The position numbers and the translations under genes were made by a program. From CAXYVC01 sp964292295 (lineage in GTDB: Bacteria; Acidobacteriota; Holophagae; Holophagales; Holophagaceae): a stretch of 13,703 nucleotides of DNA. Below, in pieces: positions 1 to 6,052 of this stretch. Location of the stretch: contig CAXYVC010000071.1 in NCBI GenBank assembly GCA_964292295.1, positions 1-13,703 of the forward strand, in the 5' to 3' direction. Positions within the stretch are counted from its first letter, which is position 1. Each line of letters starts with the position of its first letter. The notes beneath the pieces are model-generated. The model was given only the letters and a program-made list of their open reading frames with translations, had not been told where the DNA came from and made no database searches.

Positions 1-71
1 GCCCCCCCCCCCCGGCCCCCAGCCCCCAAAGCACGGCAGGCCCGCAAGGCCCAAGAACCCCCCCGCCGCCC

Positions 72-112
72 GGAAGCGGCCGGGCCTTCCGGGCCCGCTT
101 CCTCTTTCTATT
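72..112 (+). terminator. Probable rho-independent terminator of a gene left of the window
   Basis: GGAAGCGG at 72-79 pairs with CCGCTTCC at 95-102, and CCGG blocks inside the loop can pair further. The stem is followed by the pyrimidine tail CTCTTTCTATT, which suits termination of plus-strand transcripts. No coding region for it is recognisable in bases 1-71, so it would serve a gene whose end lies outside the window. The opposite side of the hairpin has no T-run. Confidence 0.5.
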
Positions 113-117
113 AAGAA

Positions 118-143
118 GGAAGGCCCCCTTGCGGGGGCCTTCC
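118..143 (-). terminator. Rho-independent terminator downstream of metK
   Basis: Bases 118-128 (GGAAGGCCCCC) pair perfectly with 133-143 around a TTGC loop, giving an 11-bp GC-rich stem. Read on the minus strand, the stem is followed by TTCTTAATAG, a T-rich stretch in very GC-rich surroundings. It starts about 33 bases after the metK stop codon, so it most likely ends the metK transcript. Confidence 0.75.
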
Positions 144-176
144 CATGCGGGCTGCGGCCCGCGGCACCGTGCAGCT

Positions 177-1319
177 TCAGCGCACGGCGGCCTTGAGGGC
201 GTTCACGCGGTCGGTGCGCTCCCAGGCGAACTCCGAGCGGCCGAAGTGACCACAGGAGGCCGTGGGGAGAAACACAGGGGCGCGCAGGCCGAGGGCCTCG
301 ATCATCGCCTTGGGAGTGCAGCTGAAGACCTCGCGCACCGCCTTCACGATGGCCTCCTCCGCCACCTGGCCCGTGCCGAAGGTGTCCACGGCGATGGACA
401 CGGGCTCCGCCACGCCGATGGCGTAGGCCAGCTGGATCTCACAGCGCTCCGCCAGGCCCGCCGCCACGATGTTCTTGGCGATGTAGCGCCCCATGTAGGC
501 CGCCGAGCGGTCCACTTTGCTCGGATCCTTGCCCGAGAAGGCGCCCCCGCCGTGGTGGCCCATGCCGCCATAGGTGTCCACGATGATCTTGCGGCCCGTC
601 ACCCCGCAGTCCCCCATGGGCCCGCCGATGACGAAGCGGCCGGTGGGGTTCACGAGGATGCGCGTCTTCGCGTCCAGCAGCTGCTCGGGCAGCGCGTAAC
701 GGACCACCTGGGCCGTCAACTCCTCGTGGATGGTCGCGTTGCTCACCGCCTCGTCGTGCTGGGTGCTCACCACCACCGTGTCGATGCGCTTCACCCGCTC
801 GCCGTCGTATTCCACCGTCACCTGGGACTTGCCGTCGGGCCTCAACCAGGGCAGGATCCCCGCCTTGCGGACCTCCGAGAGGCGGCGGGTGAGGCTGTGG
901 GCGTACTGGATGGGGGCTGGCATGTACTCGGGCGTCTCGGTGCAGGCGTAGCCAAACATGAGGCCCTGGTCCCCGGCGCCCCCCGTGTCCACCCCCATGG
1001 CGATGTCGGGACTCTGGCGATCCAGCGCCACCACCACGCCGCAGGTGTCGCAGTCGAAGCCCTTGGTGCTGTGGTCGTAGCCGATGCCGCGCACCACCTC
1101 CCGCACCAGCTTGGCCACGGGCACGTAGGTCTCCGTGGTGATCTCGCCGGCCACCACCACGAGGCCGGTGGTCACCAGCGTCTCGCAGGCCACGCGGCTC
1201 GCGGGATCGTCCGCCAGGGCCGCGTCCAGCACGGCATCGGAAATCTGGTCCGCGATCTTGTCAGGGTGTCCCTCCGTGACGCTTTCGGAGGTGAAGAGGT
1301 GTCTTCCCGTTCTGGCCAT
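177..1319 (-). CDS. metK: S-adenosylmethionine synthase (methionine adenosyltransferase)
   Basis: Cytoplasmic enzyme that makes S-adenosylmethionine from methionine and ATP, releasing phosphate and pyrophosphate; the product is the main methyl donor. The 380-residue protein is full length (E. coli MetK is 384). Family signatures are present in order: SESVTEGHPDKIADQ at residues 11-25, with the ATP-site His18 and Asp20; GAGDQG at 114-119; and the P-loop-like GGGAFSGKDPSKVDRS at 257-272. The ATG at 1319 is favoured because AGGAG lies 7 bases upstream (minus strand, 1331-1327) and the family alignment begins there. It appears monocistronic: a strong terminator follows, and the upstream neighbour is divergent. 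The leader may be structured (see findings), but no known SAM riboswitch was recognised. Identification rests on whole-length motif conservation. Confidence 0.97.
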   Translation of the reverse strand: MARTGRHLFTSESVTEGHPDKIADQISDAVLDAALADDPASRVACETLVTTGLVVVAGEITTETYVPVAKLVREVVRGIGYDHSTKGFDCDTCGVVVALDRQSPDIAMGVDTGGAGDQGLMFGYACTETPEYMPAPIQYAHSLTRRLSEVRKAGILPWLRPDGKSQVTVEYDGERVKRIDTVVVSTQHDEAVSNATIHEELTAQVVRYALPEQLLDAKTRILVNPTGRFVIGGPMGDCGVTGRKIIVDTYGGMGHHGGGAFSGKDPSKVDRSAAYMGRYIAKNIVAAGLAERCEIQLAYAIGVAEPVSIAVDTFGTGQVAEEAIVKAVREVFSCTPKAMIEALGLRAPVFLPTASCGHFGRSEFAWERTDRVNALKAAVR

Positions 1320-1404
1320 GGCTAAGCTCCTGGCGCCTTCCCGGCTCGGCTTGGATGCTCCAGCCCCCGAGGGCGATCCAGCATAGCAGGCGCGCCCCCG
1401 CAGC

Positions 1405-1433
1405 TTGCCGGGAACCGCCGTTGGGGGTAGGGT
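1405..1433 (+). promoter_or_regulatory. Possible sigma70-type promoter for the coiled-coil lipoprotein gene
   Basis: TTGCCG at 1405-1410 and TAGGGT at 1428-1433 are separated by 17 bases, the ideal spacing, and lie about 55 bases before the ATG at 1488. Both boxes match the consensus only partly. This divergent gap must hold promoters in both directions. On the minus strand, TTGGAT (1450-1445) and TACCCC (1429-1424) are even weaker, with a 15-base spacer, so no metK promoter is listed. Confidence 0.25.
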
Positions 1434-1487
1434 GGATCGGTCTCATCCAACCGGCTCCGTGCCTCATTGCCATCCCTGGAGAAGCCT

Positions 1488-2630
1488 ATGACCCTCTCCC
1501 GCTTGTTGCGTCCCCTGGTGGGCATCCTCGCCGCGGCCCTCCTGGTGACCGCCCCCGCCTGCAAGAAGGGCCCCGAGGAACCCAAAGAAATGAAGGACCT
1601 CGCCCAGAAGATCGGCGAGATGGACAAGGCCAGCCAGCAGGCGAACCTTGCCGGCGCCCAGCAGTCCCAGAAGCTGAAGGAAGCCGGCGTCAACGACGTG
1701 AAGCCCAACGCCGAGACCATGCAGCTCTCCGAGGAGCAGCGCAAGTATCTCGAGGAGCGCATCAAGTCCGAGAAGAACAGCTCCTACCAGGCCCTGCTCC
1801 AGGAAGTGCTGGACAAGGACAAGGAGATCAAGGAGCTCAACCAGAAGATCGAGGCCCTGCGCAAGGTGCTGCCCAAGCCCGACCGGGCCCGGGAGGGCGA
1901 CAGCCACTACGCCATGGCCCTGCGCTTCCTGCGCAAGAAGGGTGTGCCCGAGTCCGAAGCCAAGCGCCTGGTGGGCCGGGTGAACATCATGGAGCAGATG
2001 GCCCCCGGCTTCGAGGTCTACCATTTCTACAACAACGGCGTGTACGGCACCTGGGTCACCCAGGGCAAGGCCAAGATCAGCCCCAACGACCTGGTGCGCG
2101 AAGCCCGCGAAAAGCTTGAGGGTGAGCGCGACACCGCCGTGGCCCAGGGCGATGTGCTCCGCGAGGAGGTGAACGACCTGCTGGTGCAGAAGCAGCAGCT
2201 CGCCGCCGACATCGACGGCCTGCGCGCCGAGAAGGCCGGCCTCATGAAGGACGTGGAGAAGCTCACGGCCACCAACGAGGAGCAGCGCGCCAAGCTGAAC
2301 TCCGTGCACTACCGGGTGGGCAACCGCAAGCAGCTCGAGAAGGACGGCATCATCATCGTGCCCGTCTTCGCCAAGGACCGCGCCGGCGCCAAGTGGAACG
2401 ACCGGGTCTTCACCCAGAGCATGGACCTGCGCTCCAGCGAAACCATCACCATCAAGGCCAGCGAGCAGGGCCTGAAGAAGATCGGCAAGGTGAGCGTGGT
2501 GCCCGGCTCCCTCGTGAAGGACCAGCACTACAACCTGGTCATCAGCGAGGACAAGCAGACCGCCACCATCAAGATCGTGGACAAGGACCGCTTCCGGAAC
2601 GAGAAGGTCGTCTTCGCCGTCACGGACTGA
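1488..2630 (+). CDS. Exported coiled-coil protein, probable lipoprotein, function unknown
   Basis: The 380-residue protein starts at the ATG at 1488, which has GGAG six bases upstream; a TTG at 1467 in the same frame would spoil the signal peptide. Residues 1-24 form a signal peptide (basic start, hydrophobic core at 10-20). It ends TAPAC with Cys25, which suggests lipidation, although Ala-Pro-Ala before the Cys is not an ideal lipobox. Residues 30-125 and 201-270 are rich in Lys, Glu and Gln and look like two coiled-coil segments. Between them is a compact segment (about 136-200) containing HYAMALRFL and YGTWVTQG. Residues 270-380 look beta-rich and begin with VHYRVGNRKQLEKDGII. From memory, this resembles a module following coiled coils in Bacteroidetes envelope proteins. 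The gene stands alone between a divergent metK and a strong terminator. I cannot assign a function; a structural or envelope-scaffold role is only a guess. Confidence 0.8.
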   Translation: MTLSRLLRPLVGILAAALLVTAPACKKGPEEPKEMKDLAQKIGEMDKASQQANLAGAQQSQKLKEAGVNDVKPNAETMQLSEEQRKYLEERIKSEKNSSYQALLQEVLDKDKEIKELNQKIEALRKVLPKPDRAREGDSHYAMALRFLRKKGVPESEAKRLVGRVNIMEQMAPGFEVYHFYNNGVYGTWVTQGKAKISPNDLVREAREKLEGERDTAVAQGDVLREEVNDLLVQKQQLAADIDGLRAEKAGLMKDVEKLTATNEEQRAKLNSVHYRVGNRKQLEKDGIIIVPVFAKDRAGAKWNDRVFTQSMDLRSSETITIKASEQGLKKIGKVSVVPGSLVKDQHYNLVISEDKQTATIKIVDKDRFRNEKVVFAVTD

Positions 2631-2642
2631 AGCCCTTTCCCG

Positions 2643-2686
2643 AACGCACGAGGGGCCCCTTTCCGGGGCCCCTCGTGCGTTTGCGC
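2643..2686 (+). terminator. Strong rho-independent terminator after the lipoprotein gene
   Basis: Bases 2643-2659 pair with 2665-2681 as a perfect 17-bp stem (AACGCACGAGGGGCCCC on the left arm) with a TTTCC loop. It begins 13 bases after the stop codon. The tail is short (TTTGCGCC), with three Ts counting the end of the stem. The stem strength makes termination very likely and separates this gene from the protease gene downstream. Confidence 0.85.
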
Positions 2687-2712
2687 CTGCCGCGACAACA
2701 TCGTAATACGAT
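2681..2712 (+). promoter_or_regulatory. Possible promoter with overlapping palindromic operator before the tricorn-like protease gene
   Basis: TTGCGC at 2681-2686 and TAATAC at 2704-2709 are spaced by 17 bases; TACGAT at 2707-2712 is an alternative -10 box. Overlapping the -10 area is ATCGTA-A-TACGAT (2700-2712), a perfect 6-bp inverted repeat around one base. It is AT-rich in a region otherwise made of G and C. An operator covering the -10 box would suit repression by a dimeric regulator. The regulator is unknown and none is encoded next to it. Confidence 0.4.
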
Positions 2713-2745
2713 ATCCATGCGGGCCCTGGTCCCGCCGGAGCTTCC

Positions 2746-5700
2746 ATGTCCCCTTCCCTGACCTCCCTGGCGCTTCTCCTGACCCTCGGGCCTCCGGCCG
2801 CCGCCGTCGGCGGGGGCTACCTGCGCCACCCGGCAGCGGGGGGCGGGCAGGGCTTCTTCACGGCCGCGGGCGGCCTCTGGCGGGCGCCCCTGGCGGGGGG
2901 CGAGGCCCGTCGCCTCACGACCCACCCCGGCCAGGAGACGCGCCCCGCGGTGTCCCCGGATGGCGCCTGGGTGGCCTTCTCGGCCTCCTACGAGGGCCCC
3001 CAGGAGGCCTACGTCATGCCCGCCCAGGGCGGGGCGCCCAAGCGCCTGAGCTTCGAGGGCGGAGGCGTGCAGGTGCTGGGCTGGGCGCCCCAAGGGGAGG
3101 TGCTCTTCAGCGCGCCCGCGGAGCGGGGACCCGCCAGCCGGCGGGTGCTCGTCACGGTGCACCCGGGCACCCTGGCCCGCAGGGTGCTGCCCCTGGCGGA
3201 CGTCGCCGAGGCCTGCCTGGACGGCAGCGGGCGGAGGCTCTTCTTCACGCGCATGGGGCTCACGGTCACGGGGGACAACGTGCGCGCCTACCGGGGCGGG
3301 GCGGCCTCGGAACTCTGGTGCTACGACCTGACGGAGAGCCGGGAGGCGGTGCGCATCCCCTTCGATGCCCCCCTGAAGCGGCCCATGTGGCACGGGGACC
3401 GTCTGTACGTGGTCTGCGACCGGGACGGCCGCGACAACCTCTGGTCCATGAAGGCGGACGGCAGCGACGCGCGCCAGCTGACCTTCCACAAGGACTGGGA
3501 CCTGCGCGGCGCCTCCCTCGGGGAGGGGCGCATCGTCTACCAGCTCGGCGCGGACCTGCGCGCCTTCGAGCTGGCCACCGGACGGGACCTGCCCCTGGAG
3601 CTGCGCCTCGGTTCGGACGAGGACCAGGCCCGCCCCCGGGTGCTGCGGAGGCCTTTGGACTACCTGGACAACGCCGCCTTCGCCTTGAACGGCGAGCGGG
3701 TGGCGCTGACGGCGCGGGGCCAGGTGCTGCTGGCGGGCCTGGAGGGCCTGCGGCGGGTGGAGGTGGCCCTGCCCCCCTCCAGCCGGGCCCGGGAGGCCGT
3801 CCTGAGCCGGGACGGCGCGTGGGTGTATGCCCTGTGCGATGCCGGAGGCGACCTGCAGGTCTGGCGCTTCCCCGCGGACGGACGGCCCGGCGGCGAGGCC
3901 CTGACCCGGGAGCCCGGCGTCACCCGGGCGGCCCTCCATCCCTCCCCGGACGGCCAGTTCCTGGCCCACACGGACCGGGACGGCCGCGTGTACCTGCTGA
4001 AGCTCGCCAACGGGGAGAACCGCTGCATCGACACCGCGCCGAACGGTGGCAGCACCGACGTGACGTGGGCACCGGACGGGAAGCACCTGGCCCTGGTGCG
4101 CCCGGACAGCGCGAGGAGCCGGAACCAGATCCTGCTGGTGCGGGCGGCGGACGGGCACAAGGCCCCCCTCAGCTCCGACAAGTACGAGTCCTACGCCCCG
4201 GCCTTCAGCCCGGACGGCCGCTGGCTCTTCTTCCTCTCCGACCGCCACTTCCAGGCGACGAATCCCTCCCCCTGGGGAGACCGCAACCTCGGTCCCTTCT
4301 TCGACCGCCGCACGCAGGTCTTCGCACTGGCCCTCCAGGAGGGGTTGCGCTTCCCCTTCCAGCCGAGGACCGAGCTGGACGTCCCCGAATCCCGGGAGGC
4401 CGGGAAGCCGGAGCCCAAGGGCAAGAGCCCCGAGCCCCCCGCCCCGGTCTGGGAAGGCCTGGCGGAGCGCCTCTTCGAGGTGCCCCTGCCGCCCGGGAAC
4501 TACGCGGGCCTTCGCACCGACGGCAAGCGCCTGTACCTGCTGGACCGCCAGCCGCAGAGCTCCGCCCTGAAGAGCGCCGAGATCGGGCCGCGCCCCAGCC
4601 TGGAGACCTTCGCGCCCGACGTGGCCGGCTTCGAGCTGAGCGCCGATGGCCGGAAGCTGATGTTCGCGCGCCGGGGCCCCGCGGGGCGCAGCTTCCACAT
4701 CGTCGAGGCTGGCGCCAAGGCCCCCTCCGAACTCGCGAAGAGCGAGGTGAGGGTGGGCGACTGGAGCCTGGCGGTGGATCCGCGGGCCGAGTGGCGCCAG
4801 ATGTTCCAGGATGCCTGGCGGATGCACCGCGAGCACTTCTACGACGCCCGCATGCGCGGCCTCGACTGGGAGGGCCTGCGCCGGAAATACGAGCCCCTGG
4901 TCGACCGCATCCGCGACCGCGCGGAGCTGGACGACCTGCTCGGCCAGATGATGGGCGAGCTGGGAGCCCTCCATTCCCAGATCCGTCCCGGCGACCAGCG
5001 CCAGGCCCAGGACGGCGCCGCCCCGGCCTTCCTGGGGGCCGTGCTGGAGCGCGTCGCGGACGGCTTCCGCATCGCGCACATCTACCGCACCGAGCCCGAG
5101 CTGCCCTCGGAGGCGGGCCCCCTCGCCCAGCCCGGCCTGGACGTGCGGGAAGGCGACGTCATCACCGCCGTGAACGGCCGCCCCGTGCGGGAAGCGCGCC
5201 ACATCTCCGACCTGCTGCAGGGCCGCGCCGGGGAGCCTGTGCTCCTCGCCCTGCAGCGGGAGGGAAGGCCCCGGAAGCCGGTCCTCGTGAAGCCCGTGGA
5301 CGCCCAGCGCCAGAGCCACCTGCGCTACGCGGACTGGGAGGAGGCCTGCCGGAGGACGGTGGCCCAGGCCAGCGGCGGGCGCATCGGCTACCTGCACCTG
5401 CGGGCGATGGGTCCCCTCGACATCGCCACCTTCGCTAGGGACTTCTACGGCCAGTTCGACCGGGAGGGGCTGATCCTCGACGTGCGGCGCAACAACGGCG
5501 GCAACATCGACAGCTGGGTGATCGAAAAGCTGCTGCGGCGCGCCTGGGCCTTCTGGACCGACCGGAAGGGCCGCTTCCTGGACACCAACATGCAGCAGGC
5601 CTTCCGGGGCCACCTGGTGGTGCTCGTGGACGAGCTGACCTACTCGGATGGCGAGAGCTTCGCCGCGGGCATCAAGGCCCTGGGCCTCGGCCCCCTGGTG

Positions 5701-6006
5701 GGTCGGCGCACCGCCGGGGCCGGGGTGTGGCTCGGCGACAGCAACCGCCTGATGGACGGCGGCCAGGCCCGCGCCGCGGAAACGCCCCAGTACGCCGCGA
5801 AGGACGGCGCCTGGATCATCGAGGGCGTGGGGGTCTCCCCCGACGTCGAGGTGGTGAACCCCCCCAGGGCCACCTTCGAGGGGCGTGACCTCCAGCTCGA
5901 GAAGGCCCTGGCGCTCCTCCAGGAGCGCCTGCGGGAAACGCCCGTGAAGCCCCTGAAGGCCTCCGGCGTGCCCACGCTCGCCAGCGGCCAGCGGGCGCGG
6001 GACTGA
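2746..6006 (+). CDS. Exported tricorn-type S41 serine peptidase
   Basis: The 1086-residue protein matches archaeal tricorn (about 1070) in length and domain order. A signal peptide (1-20, ending PAAA, without a basic start) points to export. Two beta-propellers follow (about 25-320 and 330-680), with repeats such as AVSPDGAWVAFS and AFSPDGRWLFF and a Pro/Lys-rich insert near 550-570. Next come a helical C1 domain, a PDZ domain (about 755-850, with GDVITAVNGRPV) and the S41 catalytic domain. Likely catalytic residues are His743 (GELGALHSQ), Ser967 in YSDGE and Glu1026 in IIEGVGVSPD, matching tricorn His746, Ser965 and Glu1023. Tricorn Ser745 is Leu742 here, apparently usual in the bacterial subfamily. 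Such enzymes cut peptides fed through the propellers. GGAG five bases before the ATG supports the start. The gene is monocistronic, with a terminator on each side. No companion aminopeptidase is nearby, and the substrate is unknown. Confidence 0.92.
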   Translation: MSPSLTSLALLLTLGPPAAAVGGGYLRHPAAGGGQGFFTAAGGLWRAPLAGGEARRLTTHPGQETRPAVSPDGAWVAFSASYEGPQEAYVMPAQGGAPKRLSFEGGGVQVLGWAPQGEVLFSAPAERGPASRRVLVTVHPGTLARRVLPLADVAEACLDGSGRRLFFTRMGLTVTGDNVRAYRGGAASELWCYDLTESREAVRIPFDAPLKRPMWHGDRLYVVCDRDGRDNLWSMKADGSDARQLTFHKDWDLRGASLGEGRIVYQLGADLRAFELATGRDLPLELRLGSDEDQARPRVLRRPLDYLDNAAFALNGERVALTARGQVLLAGLEGLRRVEVALPPSSRAREAVLSRDGAWVYALCDAGGDLQVWRFPADGRPGGEALTREPGVTRAALHPSPDGQFLAHTDRDGRVYLLKLANGENRCIDTAPNGGSTDVTWAPDGKHLALVRPDSARSRNQILLVRAADGHKAPLSSDKYESYAPAFSPDGRWLFFLSDRHFQATNPSPWGDRNLGPFFDRRTQVFALALQEGLRFPFQPRTELDVPESREAGKPEPKGKSPEPPAPVWEGLAERLFEVPLPPGNYAGLRTDGKRLYLLDRQPQSSALKSAEIGPRPSLETFAPDVAGFELSADGRKLMFARRGPAGRSFHIVEAGAKAPSELAKSEVRVGDWSLAVDPRAEWRQMFQDAWRMHREHFYDARMRGLDWEGLRRKYEPLVDRIRDRAELDDLLGQMMGELGALHSQIRPGDQRQAQDGAAPAFLGAVLERVADGFRIAHIYRTEPELPSEAGPLAQPGLDVREGDVITAVNGRPVREARHISDLLQGRAGEPVLLALQREGRPRKPVLVKPVDAQRQSHLRYADWEEACRRTVAQASGGRIGYLHLRAMGPLDIATFARDFYGQFDREGLILDVRRNNGGNIDSWVIEKLLRRAWAFWTDRKGRFLDTNMQQAFRGHLVVLVDELTYSDGESFAAGIKALGLGPLVGRRTAGAGVWLGDSNRLMDGGQARAAETPQYAAKDGAWIIEGVGVSPDVEVVNPPRATFEGRDLQLEKALALLQERLRETPVKPLKASGVPTLASGQRARD

Positions 6007-6023
6007 GCCCGACACGCGGGGCC

Positions 6024-6051
6024 CCCGGGGAAGGCGCCCGCCTTCCCTGGG
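6024..6051. terminator. Shared hairpin terminator between convergent protease and kinase genes
   Basis: CCCGGGGAAGGC (6024-6035) pairs with GCCTTCCCTGGG (6040-6051) around a 4-base loop, giving 12 pairs with one G-T. It occupies most of the 46-bp gap between the two convergent stop codons, ending just before the kinase stop. There is no T-run on either side, so it may work by stem strength alone, with Rho, or only as a 3'-end stabiliser. Confidence 0.55.
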
Positions 6052-6052
6052 C

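Noticed and set aside
129..1325. 398-codon plus-strand frame opposite metK
   Set aside because: It is a His/Gly/Ala-rich shadow of an unmistakable metK.
1320..1487. Known SAM riboswitch (S-box, SAM-II or SAH type) before metK
   Set aside because: I compared the leader with the conserved core motifs I remember and found none; only generic stems are possible, which are reported separately as a weak lead.
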